From contig NZ_QEYE01000006.1 of the NCBI RefSeq assembly GCF_003122205.1, positions 62,001-126,000 on the forward strand: a stretch of DNA of 64,000 bases, written 5' to 3'. The DNA comes from Maritimibacter sp. 55A14. Lineage in GTDB: Bacteria; Pseudomonadota; Alphaproteobacteria; Rhodobacterales; Rhodobacteraceae. Of this stretch, positions 28,276 to 37,011 are shown in pieces (the first letter of the stretch is position 1; every line of letters begins with the position of its first letter). The position numbers and the translations under genes are program-made. Under the pieces are notes generated by a model. It was given only the letters and a program-made list of their open reading frames with translations. It was not told the origin of the DNA and searched no databases.

Positions 28276-30080
28276 CAGACCACGACCCCCGCGCCCTCGG
28301 TCGCCGGGCCGACCGAACGGCGGAAGACCTCGAAAAGCTCGCGCCCCAGACCGCTGGCATTGGCCGAGAGGTCGGGTGCTGCGGGCTCGCGCGCCTCCAC
28401 GCCTTCGGTCAGCACTTCCAGCCGCCCCGCATCGGCGTCCAGCCGGATCATGTCGCCGTCGCGCAGCCGCGCGATCACCCCGCCCTCGGCGGCCTCGGGG
28501 GACAGGTGGATCGCGGCCGGAACCTTGCCCGAGGCACCCGACATCCGCCCGTCGGTGACCAACGCCACCTCGTGGCCTCGGCTTTGCACGACTGACAGGA
28601 CGGGGGTGAGCGCGTGCAACTCCGGCATGCCGTTGGCGCGCGGACCCTGGAAGCGCAGCACCACGATGCAGTCGCGGTCCAGCGCGCCGTCGCGGAACGC
28701 CTGTTTCACCGCTTCCTGATCGTGGAAGACAAGCGCCGGGGCGGTGATCGCGCGATGCTCAGGCGCGACGGCGGAGATCTTGATCACCCCGCGGCCCAGA
28801 TTGCCTTCCAGCCGCGCGAGCCCGCCAGTGTCCTGAAACGGGGTGCCGGCAGGGCGCAGTATCCTGTCGTTTCGGGTCGTGCGCGCGCCGTCCCCCCAGA
28901 CCAGCGCGCCGTCCTTGAGCTTCGGCTCGCGCGTGTAATGCGACAGTCCGTCGCCCGCGACGGTGCGCACATCCTCGTGCAGGAGACCCGCGTCCAGCAA
29001 TTCGCCGATCAGATAGGCCAGCCCGCCCGCTGCGTGGAAATGGTTCACATCGGCAAGCCCGTTGGGATAGACCCGCGCCATCAGCGGCACCGTGGCGGAG
29101 ATATCCGCAAAATCGGCGATGTCGAGCACGATGCCCGCAGCCCGCGCCATCGCGACCAGATGGATCACCAGATTGGTCGAGCCGCCGGTGGCCATCAGCC
29201 CTGCGATGCCGTTGACGAAGGCGCGCTCGTCCAGGATCTCGCCCGCCGGGCGGTAATCGTTGCCGAGTGCCGTGATCTCCAGCGCGCGGGCGGTGCCCGC
29301 ATCCGTCAGCGCGTCGCGCAACGGCGTGTTGGGGTTGACGAAACTCGCGCCCGGCAAGTGCAGGCCCATCAGTTCCATCAGCATCTGGTTGGAATTCGCG
29401 GTGCCGTAGAAGGTGCATGTGCCCGGCCCGTGATAGGAGGCCATCTCGGCCTCCATCAGCGCGTCGCGGTCCACTTCGCCCGCGGCGAATTGCTGGCGGA
29501 CGCGCGCCTTCTCGTCATTGGGCAGGCCGCTGGTCATCGGGCCGGCGGGCAGGAAGACGGCGGGCAGGTGCCCGAAACTCGCCGCCGCGATCACGAGGCC
29601 CGGCACGATCTTGTCGCAGACCCCCAGGAAGACCGCGGCGTCGAAGGTGTTATGCGACAGCGCGACCCCGGCGGCGAGCGCAATCACATCGCGCGAGAAA
29701 AGGCTGAGCTCCATCCCCGTCTGGCCTTGCGTGATGCCATCGCACATAGCCGGCACGCCGCCCGCCACCTGCGCGGTGCCCCCGGCGCGCCGCGCGGCCT
29801 CGCGGATGCGGGCGGGGAACCCCTCGAACGGCTGATGCGCCGAAAGCATGTCGTTATAGGCGGTCACGATGGCCAGATTGGGTGCGCGGTGTTCGGCCAG
29901 CATGTCCTTGTCGGGTCCGGTCGCGGCATAGGCATGGGCCTGGTTGGAGCAACTGAGATGTGCCCGGCGCGGGCCGTCTTCGGCGGCGCGCCGGATTTTC
30001 TCCAGATAGGCCGCGCGGCTCTCGCGGGAGCGGTCGCGGATCCGCTCGGTCACGGCATGGATGCGATTGTCGAGGGGCAT
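28275..30080 (-). CDS. edd: Phosphogluconate dehydratase
   Basis: A 601-residue IlvD/Edd-family dehydratase converting 6-phosphogluconate to KDPG, the key Entner-Doudoroff step. Family segments are [65 protein letters not shown] and [24 protein letters not shown]. The cysteines that hold the 4Fe-4S cluster are present. Full length. It is 73 bp after the MttB-family gene on the same strand. No zwf, pgl or hexose regulator is adjacent. Confidence 0.97.
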   Translation of the reverse strand: MPLDNRIHAVTERIRDRSRESRAAYLEKIRRAAEDGPRRAHLSCSNQAHAYAATGPDKDMLAEHRAPNLAIVTAYNDMLSAHQPFEGFPARIREAARRAGGTAQVAGGVPAMCDGITQGQTGMELSLFSRDVIALAAGVALSHNTFDAAVFLGVCDKIVPGLVIAAASFGHLPAVFLPAGPMTSGLPNDEKARVRQQFAAGEVDRDALMEAEMASYHGPGTCTFYGTANSNQMLMELMGLHLPGASFVNPNTPLRDALTDAGTARALEITALGNDYRPAGEILDERAFVNGIAGLMATGGSTNLVIHLVAMARAAGIVLDIADFADISATVPLMARVYPNGLADVNHFHAAGGLAYLIGELLDAGLLHEDVRTVAGDGLSHYTREPKLKDGALVWGDGARTTRNDRILRPAGTPFQDTGGLARLEGNLGRGVIKISAVAPEHRAITAPALVFHDQEAVKQAFRDGALDRDCIVVLRFQGPRANGMPELHALTPVLSVVQSRGHEVALVTDGRMSGASGKVPAAIHLSPEAAEGGVIARLRDGDMIRLDADAGRLEVLTEGVEAREPAAPDLSANASGLGRELFEVFRRSVGPATEGAGVVV

Positions 30081-30153
30081 GGGCTCTCCGCTGCGGTCTC
30101 CCCTGCATGTTGGCGCTAACAGGCGGGGAGATCAACCGCCTGGCGCGCCCGCC

Positions 30154-31692
30154 TTACACAGGCAATCGGATCGGGAACCGCTCACGCAGCGCGCGATCCA
30201 GATCCGGCGGGAAGGCCGCAGGCGCGGGCTGCGAGAGGATCTCCAGCTTGCGTGCGGTCGCCGCCTTCAACAGATCGGGCTTGCCCACCTCGGCCCATTC
30301 CTTGGGGCTCGTGCGGTCGCCCAGGGCGGGGTAGATGTAGTCGCGCTGCATGAGCGAGAGTGTCTGCGCATGGCCCAGGTAATGACCCGGCCCGCCCAGG
30401 CACACCGCGCGCATTGCCTCCAGGCTGACGCTGTCTTCGGTCACCTCGACGCCGCGCACGCAGCGCAGTGCCTGCCCGATCAGGTCGTCGCCCAGGATCA
30501 GGCTCTCCAGGCAGAAGCCCAGCAGCGAGGCATGCATCCCCGCGGCCTCGTAGACCATGTCGAGCCCCGAGAGCCCGGCCATGACGTTGGAACACATCTG
30601 CTCCCACCCGGCCTGCATGTCCGGCAGCTTGGCGTCCGCGATCCCCGCCGCCGCGCCGCCCGGCAGGCCATAATAGCCGTGCATCTGCGAGCAGGCCGCC
30701 GTCAGCAGCGCCTGTTCGCCCGAGCCGCCCGACATCGCGCCCGAGCGCAGATCCGACACGAAAGGCCAGGTCCCGAAGATCGCCGGATGTCCGGGGCGGA
30801 TCGCGTTGACATAGACCATCCCGGCCAGGCATTCCGCAATCGCCTGCACCACGGCGCCGGCGATGGCGGCGGGCGCGGTGGCCCCTGCCTGCCCGGCGGA
30901 AAGCAGCAGAACCGGCATCCCCTGGGCGATGCAGCGCTCCATCACCAGACAGCTTTCGGTGGCGAATTTCATCGGCGGCACGACGAAACAGTTGGAGTTG
31001 GAGATGAAGGGCCGCGCGCGCCACGCGTCCTCGCCCCCGGCGATAACGTGGATCAGCTCGAAACAGCCATCCACGAAGCCCCGTTCGGTGAAGCTGACGC
31101 CGACATGTTTCGTCGTGCCCCGGCAACAGGCGTAGATCGTGTTGAGATCCATCTCGAAATTGTCCGGGATGTCGCGCGCCACCATCGGCCGTTGCAGGAA
31201 ATGGATGTTGTCCAGCCGGTCGGCGATGCGCGCGGCGTCGTAGATGTCCTGCACGGTGCTGTCGCGGTAGGTGCGGCCTTCCACATCGACCAGATGGACC
31301 GCCGCGCCGGCGGTGCCGTAATGCACCCGCCCGCCGCCGATGCGCAGATCGCGCGACGGCTCGCGGCCGAAAAGAGTGATCTCGCGTGCGGCGACCGCAA
31401 GCATGTCCTCGACCAGCGCGCGGGGAAAGCGGATGCGCCCGTCGTCGCCCTGAACGGCGCCTGCGCCGGTCAGCGCCAGCACGCCGCTTGGCGGCGCATC
31501 GGCCAGGCCGATTTCCTCGAGCGCCTGAAGTGCTGCCTCGTGGATACGGGCCATCCCCGCGTCGGTCAGCGGCCGGTAGGTGCCGCCGGACATGCCGGGC
31601 TGGACGGGGCGGATGTCTTCGGCCAGGGGAGCGGCGCGCAGGGCGACGCGCGCGGCACGGCCCCCGGCACGGCGAGTGGTGTCTTTGCTCAT
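30154..31692 (-). CDS. Second trimethylamine methyltransferase (MttB) family protein
   Basis: A 512-residue MttB-superfamily protein, clearly diverged from the one at 9985 and closer to the branch with YRPLTDAGMARIHEAALQALEEIG at the front. Other conserved-looking parts are FLQRPMVARDIPDNFEMDLN, FISNSNCFVVPPMKFATESC and AKLPDMQAGWEQM. There is no in-frame TAG, so no pyrrolysine. A methyl transfer from a quaternary or tertiary amine to a corrinoid carrier is the family expectation; no corrinoid protein is nearby. It starts at ATG 31690-31692. Confidence 0.87.
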   Translation of the reverse strand: MSKDTTRRAGGRAARVALRAAPLAEDIRPVQPGMSGGTYRPLTDAGMARIHEAALQALEEIGLADAPPSGVLALTGAGAVQGDDGRIRFPRALVEDMLAVAAREITLFGREPSRDLRIGGGRVHYGTAGAAVHLVDVEGRTYRDSTVQDIYDAARIADRLDNIHFLQRPMVARDIPDNFEMDLNTIYACCRGTTKHVGVSFTERGFVDGCFELIHVIAGGEDAWRARPFISNSNCFVVPPMKFATESCLVMERCIAQGMPVLLLSAGQAGATAPAAIAGAVVQAIAECLAGMVYVNAIRPGHPAIFGTWPFVSDLRSGAMSGGSGEQALLTAACSQMHGYYGLPGGAAAGIADAKLPDMQAGWEQMCSNVMAGLSGLDMVYEAAGMHASLLGFCLESLILGDDLIGQALRCVRGVEVTEDSVSLEAMRAVCLGGPGHYLGHAQTLSLMQRDYIYPALGDRTSPKEWAEVGKPDLLKAATARKLEILSQPAPAAFPPDLDRALRERFPIRLPV

Positions 31693-31719
31693 CTTGATAT
31701 TCCAGTATTGGAGTTGGGA

Positions 31720-31833
31720 TCAGGTACGGGCGGCGCGCGTGGCGCGACGTCCCGGCCGACCGCGCGCGGCCAGCCCCCTTGCAGCACCGATCGTCCGTGC
31801 GACCAGCGCGATCAGCCAGTCGTGGTCCGACAT
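31720..31833 (-). CDS. Possible small basic protein (37 aa) upstream of the MttB-family gene
   Basis: An ATG at 31831-31833 with a good ribosome site (GGGAGA, 8 nt away) opens 37 codons beginning MSDHDWLIALVARTIGAARG. A short hydrophobic/amphipathic helix is followed by a very arginine-rich tail. It lies 27 bp before the MttB-family start on the same strand. I recognise no family; chance is possible in GC-rich DNA. Confidence 0.3.
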   Translation of the reverse strand: MSDHDWLIALVARTIGAARGLAARGRPGRRATRAART

Positions 31834-31981
31834 CGGCCGTCTCCCTGCCACTTTTCGGCATTTGAGCGGCGCGTGGCGCCCCTGTCTGTTCTCTTTGCGC
31901 CAGAACGTCGGTTTTGGAGTAATTTCCTTTTCGGCGGAAACCTGCGCAGCGCGGCGGGCCGGTTTCGGCGCGCTGCCGCGC

Positions 31982-32022
31982 ATGGTGACGGCACGGGTTA
32001 CATTCACCCGCACGGTCACCAT
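31982..32022. repeat. 41-nt interrupted palindrome upstream of the outer-membrane protein gene
   Basis: Two 17-nt arms flank a 7-nt centre (TACATTC). The outer 8 bases (ATGGTGAC with GTCACCAT) and inner 5 (CGGGT with ACCCG) pair perfectly; 14 of 17 positions match in all. It ends 63 bp before the start of the gene at 32086, a good distance for an operator or a 5' RNA hairpin. No regulator is assigned. Confidence 0.5.
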
Positions 32023-32085
32023 TTCTGCCGAACGCAACAAAGCAGTAATCCGGGTGCATTCCGCGCCCGGTTACAGGAGGGTATC

Positions 32086-32697
32086 ATGCGTATCTTGACC
32101 ATTCTGACCGCAACCACCTATGGCCTCGGCTCTGCCGTGGCCCATGCCGGCAGCACCGCGCCCGCGCCGCAGGAGCCGATCGTTACGCAACCCGCCCCCG
32201 CCCCCGCGCCGGTCCGGACCGGAGGCGACTGGGGCGGCTTCTATGGCGGTGTGCAGCTCGGCTTCGGCGATTTCGACGCCGACGGCGCCGGGCTCAATGC
32301 CAGCGACGAGGGCGTCGTGGGCGGTATCCACGGCGGCTACAATCATGATTTCGGCAATTTCGTCCTGGGCGGCGAGGCCGAGATCGACGGCGCCGATGTG
32401 GATTTCGCAGGCGGCGGCGGGGTTGACACGATCACCCGGCTGAAACTGCGTGCCGGTCCCGATCTGGGGCGCACCTTTCTCTACGGCACGGTGGGCGCGG
32501 CCTACGCCGATGGCAGCGCCGGCGGGTCCGGTTTCAGCGAATGGGGCTACACCGCCGGAGCGGGGCTCGACTACCAGCTCACCCCGAACTGGATCATTGG
32601 CGGCGATGTGCTCTACCAGGAGTTCGAGGACGTGACCCCTGCGGGCGACGATCTGGACGGCACGGTGGTGCGGGCACGCGCCTCCTACCGCTTCTGA
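32086..32697 (+). CDS. Outer membrane beta-barrel protein (OmpA-like porin fold), copy 1
   Basis: A 203-residue exported protein. The signal peptide (MRILTILTATTYGLGSAVAHA) is followed by a Pro/Ala-rich linker (PAPAPAPVRTGGDW), then an eight-strand-type barrel starting GGFYGGVQLGFGDFDADG and ending in RARASYRF, with terminal Phe. It is of the Omp25/OmpA-like small barrel group. ATG 32086 has a strong AGGAGG. The neighbour at 32937 is a clear paralogue (shared GGYNHDFGNFVLG, LKLRAGPDLGR, YADGSAGGS and DLDGT-VRARASYRF), so a local duplication occurred. Confidence 0.88.
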   Translation: MRILTILTATTYGLGSAVAHAGSTAPAPQEPIVTQPAPAPAPVRTGGDWGGFYGGVQLGFGDFDADGAGLNASDEGVVGGIHGGYNHDFGNFVLGGEAEIDGADVDFAGGGGVDTITRLKLRAGPDLGRTFLYGTVGAAYADGSAGGSGFSEWGYTAGAGLDYQLTPNWIIGGDVLYQEFEDVTPAGDDLDGTVVRARASYRF

Positions 32698-32936
32698 TAT
32701 CACCTGCCGGTGCCGGACCAGGGGCGGCGCCACGCTGCGCCGTCCCAACCACCCGGCGCCCATCGCGGCGTGGTGACGGGCCGGACGGGTCAGCGTCACG
32801 AACGGCGGCGTGCGCGTGAGCGCGCCGTCACAAGGCGCGGAGCATGACTTTCAAGGGGCGAAAGCCGCCCCATCTGCTGACGGGAGAGGACGATCCCGCC
32901 CTCGCAACCCGCAGACAGATCGAAAGGACATGACCC

Positions 32937-33572
32937 ATGCGCCGTCTCAGTATTCTTGCCCTCGGAACCCTTCTCGCCGGCCCGGCTGTGGCGGCGGACG
33001 ATTTCGCCAGTCCCGGCGCCGGCGCGGAGCCGACGCGGCTGTCCTTCAACGCGCCGGAGAAGCCTCGCTTCGGCGTGGTCAAATCGACACGTGGGATCGG
33101 CGACTGGACCGGACCCTATGTCGGTGTCCAGATCGGCTGGGGCGATTTCGACACCGATGGCGGCGGGCTCAGCGGTGACGACGACAGCGTGCTGGGCGGC
33201 GTGCATGCCGGCTACAACCACGATTTCGGCAGATTCGTCATCGGCGCCGAGGTCGATGCCGACATCACCGATATCGATGTCGGCACCAATGGCGAGCTGG
33301 ACACGCTGGTCCGGCTCAAGCTCCGCGCGGGGCCGGATCTGGGGCGCTACTTCGTTTACGGCACGGTCGGTGCGGTCTATGCCGATGGCAGCGCCGGCGG
33401 CTCGAATTTCGACGAGCTTGGTTGGCTCGTCGGCGGCGGCGTGGACTACCAGTTCAACGACAACTGGGTGCTGGGCGCCGATCTGCTCTATCACGAGGTG
33501 GACAACATCACCGCCACGGGCGGCGATCTGGACGGCACCACGCTGCGGGTCCGCGCCTCCTACCGGTTCTGA
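32937..33572 (+). CDS. Outer membrane beta-barrel protein, copy 2
   Basis: A 211-residue paralogue of the preceding gene. The signal peptide MRRLSILALGTLLAGPAVA is followed by an acidic linker and a barrel from GPYVGVQIGWGDFDTDG to RVRASYRF. The last 150 residues align with copy 1 almost without gaps, while signal and linker differ. ATG 32937 follows GAAAGGA. It probably makes a small structural or ligand-binding barrel in the outer membrane; no transport role can be read. Confidence 0.88.
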   Translation: MRRLSILALGTLLAGPAVAADDFASPGAGAEPTRLSFNAPEKPRFGVVKSTRGIGDWTGPYVGVQIGWGDFDTDGGGLSGDDDSVLGGVHAGYNHDFGRFVIGAEVDADITDIDVGTNGELDTLVRLKLRAGPDLGRYFVYGTVGAVYADGSAGGSNFDELGWLVGGGVDYQFNDNWVLGADLLYHEVDNITATGGDLDGTTLRVRASYRF

Positions 33573-33580
33573 TCCTTCGG

Positions 33581-33607
33581 GGCGGTCCCCACGCCGGGGC
33601 CGCCTTT
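33581..33607 (+). terminator. Terminator-like hairpin after barrel gene copy 2
   Basis: GGCGGTCCCC pairs with GGGGCCGCC, with one bulged base and a 5-nt loop, followed by TTT. It is 8 bp past the stop. The short T-run makes it a modest terminator. Confidence 0.55.
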
Positions 33608-33748
33608 CGCATCACACCGCCCGGCGCAGTCGTGACCGGGTTTTCACATGACCCGGCGGACGCCTTCCCGAACAGGGCGCGCCCTCCTATCTGATGATCA
33701 GTGCCGGAAATGCGATCTCCGCGCCTGCCTGCCAGAAAGGAGGATCCG

Positions 33749-33931
33749 ATGCGCCTTCTCGTCTTGACCCTCTTCATCATGGCCAGCCTCAGTTCCGCCA
33801 TCGCGGCGCGCAACGCCGCGCGCGGGGCGGGGCCTGTGATCGCGGTCGCCCATGTGCCTGCGATCGACCTGCATGACACCGACCGGCGCCGCAGCATCGA
33901 CCTGCGCCGCGGCGCGCACCCGCATCTCTGA
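33749..33931 (+). CDS. Small exported protein (60 aa)
   Basis: ATG 33749 follows a strong AAAGGAGG. The product starts with a signal-like sequence (MRLLVLTLFIMASLSSAIA) and continues into a short polar, His/Arg/Asp-rich mature part (AVAHVPAIDLHDTDRRRS). I recognise no family. It shares its orientation and general design (MR-start, signal, tiny mature part) with the neighbouring small genes. Confidence 0.55.
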   Translation: MRLLVLTLFIMASLSSAIAARNAARGAGPVIAVAHVPAIDLHDTDRRRSIDLRRGAHPHL

Positions 33932-34113
33932 GCCGCAACCGTTCATGTCCGGGGGCACCGGCGCGTGAACGGAAATCACGGCAGGCCGATCCGCCGTGTG
34001 GGCCGGATCACTTGCGCGCCAACGCCTCTTTTCCGAGCCGGGGCGCTTCCCATTTCGAAGGCATGAAGGCGCGGAGGCGCCGCGCCGCAGATGCAAAGGA
34101 AAGGACGAGACCC

Positions 34114-34269
34114 ATGCGTATTCCGACCCTCATCGCGCTGGCCGTCGCGGCCGCGCTTCCGGCCGCAGCGATGTTCGCGGGCACCACCGCACAGATCAAC
34201 CCCGCCGGTGCCGCCGCGACCTACGCACACGCCATCGACGCGGACAAGATCACACGCCCCGATCCCTGA
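34114..34269 (+). CDS. Small exported protein (51 aa)
   Basis: ATG 34114 follows GGAAAGGA. The signal peptide (MRIPTLIALAVAAALPAAAMFA) is followed by a mature part of about 28 residues (GTTAQINPAGAAATYAHAID...). A good terminator lies 27 bp beyond the stop. No family recognised. The first codons (ATGCGTATT) match those of the gene at 34494. Confidence 0.55.
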   Translation: MRIPTLIALAVAAALPAAAMFAGTTAQINPAGAAATYAHAIDADKITRPDP

Positions 34270-34296
34270 TCGCGGACCGCACGGAAACCAGTCCGG

Positions 34297-34330
34297 AACG
34301 GGCAGCCGTGGTGCTGCCCGTTTTCTTTTC
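34297..34330 (+). terminator. Rho-independent terminator after the 51-aa protein gene
   Basis: CGGGCAGC (34299-34306) pairs with GCTGCCCG (34313-34320) around a 6-nt loop, followed by TTTTCTTTTC. A textbook terminator in plus orientation. Confidence 0.88.
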
Positions 34331-34493
34331 AAGTGTTTGAAACAATGCTGTGATTTCACCTTTTCATGAGTCGGCGTGAGGGCCTTTTCACAGGCGCGGG
34401 ACAGGGGGTTTCACCACGGAAATCAGACCCCAGATGAGGGTCATCAAAGGCGCGGATCATCCGGCCGACCTGACCTGAAAAGGAGACAGTACC

Positions 34494-34724
34494 ATGCGTA
34501 TTCTGAGTGCACTCGCCATCGTTGCCGCCACCGCCGGAACCGCCTTCGCGGGCGGCGTGTCCAGCCCTCTCAAGGGCGGTTCGGAGGTCTTCGACGCACC
34601 GCATATCGACCCCTGGAGTTCCGAATACCGGGATGCGCCGCATATCGACCCCTGGACTTCCGAGTATCGTTACGAGAATGACTCCCCCTCGGAGATCGAC
34701 CCGATGAACGGCATCGGCCGCTGA
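34494..34724 (+). CDS. Small exported protein with DAPHIDPW tandem repeat (76 aa)
   Basis: ATG 34494 follows AAAAGGAGA. The signal peptide MRILSALAIVAATAGTAFA is followed by GGVSSPLKGGSEVF, then two adjacent 13-residue repeats, DAPHIDPWSSEYR and DAPHIDPWTSEYR, and an acidic end (ENDSPSEIDPMNGIGR). The mature protein is about 57 residues, acidic, with His and Trp in each repeat, which might bind a metal or a partner; that is inference. No known family comes to mind. It has its own terminator. Confidence 0.65.
   Translation: MRILSALAIVAATAGTAFAGGVSSPLKGGSEVFDAPHIDPWSSEYRDAPHIDPWTSEYRYENDSPSEIDPMNGIGR
34593..34670 (+). repeat. Two 39-bp tandem repeats within the small exported protein gene
   Basis: Units 34593-34631 and 34632-34670 encode DAPHIDPW(S/T)SEYR twice. 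They differ mostly at third codon positions, plus one Ser/Thr change, so the protein sequence has been kept while the DNA drifted. Confidence 0.85.
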
Positions 34725-34753
34725 CCGGCCACGCTCACGGAATGGATGACCAG

Positions 34754-34780
34754 CGGGCGGCCTTCGGGCCGCCCGTTTTC
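34754..34780 (+). terminator. Rho-independent terminator at the end of the exported-protein island
   Basis: CGGGCGGCC pairs with GGCCGCCCG (9 bp) around TTCG and is followed by TTTTC. It is 29 bp past the stop of the repeat protein and just before the end of the convergent decarboxylase gene. Confidence 0.88.
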
Positions 34781-34789
34781 GTTCGCGGT

Positions 34790-36190
34790 TCAGTCGTCAC
34801 TCCCGGCCAGTTCTCCCAGCACATCATGAACCGCCAGCACATCGGCGTGGGTCGTCGCCCAGCCGCCCACCGCGACGCGGATCACCGGGCGGCCCGCATG
34901 GCGGGTCAGGGTGAGGTAAATCCGCCCGTCATCGTTCACCCGCTCCAGCAGCGCCTCGGTCCGGGCATCGGCATCGTCCCCGGTCAGCCGGAAGCTCAGG
35001 AGCGACAGGGGCGAGGCGGTGACGATCTCGAAGCGCGGATCGTCCTGCAACCGCCCGGCCAACTCGCGGCTCCAGGCGACATGGTCGCGGATGCGCGCGC
35101 GCAGCCCCTCCAGCCCCTCGGCGCGCAGCAGGAACCACAGCTTGAGCGCCCGGAACCGGCGGCCGAGCGGCACCGTCCATTCGTTGAAATTCGTGATCTC
35201 CTCCGCTCCCGGCGTTTGCAGGTAGTCGGGACGCAGGCCCATCGTGCGGATCTGCGGGCCGGGATCGGACAGGAACTGCACGGCACAGTCGAACTGCGCG
35301 CCCAGCCATTTATGCGGGTTGAAGACGATCGAATCGGCCAGGTCCACGCCGTCCCAGAGCGCGCGGAATTCCGGGCAGATCATCGCCGAGCCGGCCCAGG
35401 CGGCATCGACATGCGTATAGAGCCCCTCGGCCCGCGCGACCTCCAGCACCTCGCGCACCGGGTCGATGGCGCCGACCGAGGTGCCACCGACGCAGACCAC
35501 CACACCCGCCGGCAAATGCCCCGCGTCGCGATCCGCGGCGACGGCGCGGGCCAATGCGTCGGGGTCCATGCCCAGATCCGCGCGAACCGGCAGCTTCATC
35601 AGGTTCTCCTGCCCGATCCCGGCCATGCGTACCGCCTTGTCGATCGACGAATGGGTCTGGTCGGAGGCATAGATACGCGGGCGCGCCTGGCCCGCCAACC
35701 CCTGCGTCAGCCCGGTCCAGCCCAGCGCGCGTTCGCGCATGGTCAGCACCGCGCAGAAGGTGGCCGTGGTGGCGGCGTCGTGGATCGTGCCCGTGAAATG
35801 CCCGGCCAGCCCCAGCGCGTCGCGCAGCCAGCGGACCATGACCTGCTCGATCTCGGTCGCGGCGGGCGAAGTCTGCCAGAGCATGCATTGCGCGGCCATC
35901 GCATTGGCAAGCTGCTCGGCCAGCATCGAGGCCGGGGCGGCGGCGGCCGGAAAATAGGCGAAGAAGCGCGGGTGCTGCCAATGGGCCATGGCATCGGGCA
36001 CCAGCGCCTCGAAATCGGCGAAGATCGCCTCCATCGGCTCAGGTTCCTCCGGGGCGCGGGCGGGCAGGCGGGCGGCCACGTCGCCCGGCCGCACAGATGC
36101 GCGCACCGGGCGGTCGCGCAGCCCCGCGTGATAATCCGCCGCCCAGTCGGCTGCGCGTTTCGACCAGTGCCGCAACTCGTCCTGGTTCAT
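34790..36190 (-). CDS. PLP-dependent group II decarboxylase (aromatic amino acid decarboxylase family)
   Basis: A 466-residue enzyme of the aromatic-L-amino-acid/glutamate decarboxylase family. The PLP lysine is in SIVFNPHKWLGAQFDCAVQF, and the cofactor pocket has VDAAWAGSAMICPEFR and FFAYFPAAAAPASMLAEQLANA. The substrate may be an aromatic or other amino acid and cannot be settled by reading. ATG 36188-36190 overlaps the stop of the upstream gene (ATGA); it is the third gene of a tightly coupled operon with an ICL/PEP-mutase homologue and an aminotransferase. Confidence 0.87.
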   Translation of the reverse strand: MNQDELRHWSKRAADWAADYHAGLRDRPVRASVRPGDVAARLPARAPEEPEPMEAIFADFEALVPDAMAHWQHPRFFAYFPAAAAPASMLAEQLANAMAAQCMLWQTSPAATEIEQVMVRWLRDALGLAGHFTGTIHDAATTATFCAVLTMRERALGWTGLTQGLAGQARPRIYASDQTHSSIDKAVRMAGIGQENLMKLPVRADLGMDPDALARAVAADRDAGHLPAGVVVCVGGTSVGAIDPVREVLEVARAEGLYTHVDAAWAGSAMICPEFRALWDGVDLADSIVFNPHKWLGAQFDCAVQFLSDPGPQIRTMGLRPDYLQTPGAEEITNFNEWTVPLGRRFRALKLWFLLRAEGLEGLRARIRDHVAWSRELAGRLQDDPRFEIVTASPLSLLSFRLTGDDADARTEALLERVNDDGRIYLTLTRHAGRPVIRVAVGGWATTHADVLAVHDVLGELAGSDD

Positions 36191-37011
36191 TGGCCAGCCT
36201 CCAGCAGCGCGTCGATCTCGTCGCCGGAAACGCTCACCCCCAGCGGGCTGAAATCTCCGGACGCGAACATAGCCTGCGCGGCGTCGCGGATCACCCGATG
36301 GGTGGCGCGCGCCAGCGCCGAGCCGAGCGAGATGCGCGCCACGCCCGCCGCCGCGAACCGGGCGCGGCTGACCCCGGTATAGGGCCCGGCGGCAAGGGCG
36401 TTGACGGGCTTAGAGGTGGCCGCGCAGATGCGCGCCTGATCCTCCATGCTGGCGGGAAGCGGCGCATAGAGGCAATCCGCCCCGGCTGCGTCGAACGCTG
36501 CCAGCCGCGCCAGCGCCTCGTCGATATCGTACTGACCGTTCATGATCCCGTCGGCGCGGGCCACCAGAACGAAATCGCGGGGCAGGGCGCGGGCGGCCGC
36601 GGCGGCGGCGCGAATGCGCTCCACCGCTAGGCCGCGTGCATAGGGCGTCTCGGCCGGCAGGTCCGTGTCCTCGATGGAAATGCCCGCGAGCCCGGCCTCG
36701 CAGGCCAGGCGCACCGTATCGGCCACGGCGTCGGGATCGTGCGCGAAGCCGTTCTCGAAATCGCCGGAGACGGGCAGCGGCGTGGCGGCGACCAGCGCCT
36801 CGGCATGGGCCAGCGCCTCGTCCCGGCTGACATGGCCCATATCCGGGCGGCCCAGCGTGAAGGCATGGGCGGCCGAGGAGGTGGCAATGGCCTCAGCCCC
36901 GAGCGCGGCCAGCATCCGCGCCGATCCGGCGTCCCAGGCATTGGCCAGGATGAAGGGATCGCCGGGGCGGTGAAGGGCGCGGAACGCCGCGCCGGGATCG
37001 GATCGGGTCAT
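36187..37011 (-). CDS. Isocitrate lyase/PEP mutase superfamily protein
   Basis: A 274-residue TIM-barrel enzyme of the ICL/PEPM superfamily. Marks are FILANAWDAGSARMLAALGA, the metal-site acid region VSGDFENGF and ISIEDTD. It lacks the KKCGH/KRCGH motif of isocitrate and methylisocitrate lyases and the EDK-X5-NS loop of true PEP mutase (here IEDTDLPAETPY). It may be an oxaloacetate-type or other 2-oxoacid lyase or decarboxylase; the exact reaction is open. ATGA overlaps join it to both neighbours. Confidence 0.87.
   Translation of the reverse strand: MTRSDPGAAFRALHRPGDPFILANAWDAGSARMLAALGAEAIATSSAAHAFTLGRPDMGHVSRDEALAHAEALVAATPLPVSGDFENGFAHDPDAVADTVRLACEAGLAGISIEDTDLPAETPYARGLAVERIRAAAAAARALPRDFVLVARADGIMNGQYDIDEALARLAAFDAAGADCLYAPLPASMEDQARICAATSKPVNALAAGPYTGVSRARFAAAGVARISLGSALARATHRVIRDAAQAMFASGDFSPLGVSVSGDEIDALLEAGQ

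Larger units (their letters stand above)
31693..32085. other. 393-bp intergenic region between the MttB-family gene and the exported-protein island
   Basis: A divergent gap that should hold promoters for both directions. It contains a possible 37-codon minus-strand ORF (31720-31833), an AT-richer stretch around 31900-31940, and a 41-nt palindrome at 31982-32022. I see no other gene. Confidence 0.6.

Noticed and set aside
28614-30119. Long plus-strand open frame over edd
   Set aside because: Antisense shadow of edd; composition is typical of mirrored GC-rich code.
34742-36382. 546-codon plus-strand open frame over the decarboxylase gene
   Set aside because: Antisense shadow; the minus-strand frame has clear PLP-enzyme motifs.
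36187-37011. Phosphonate biosynthesis (PEP mutase) cluster
   Set aside because: The EDK-X5-NS loop is missing, there is no phosphonopyruvate decarboxylase, and the neighbouring decarboxylase is PLP-dependent.
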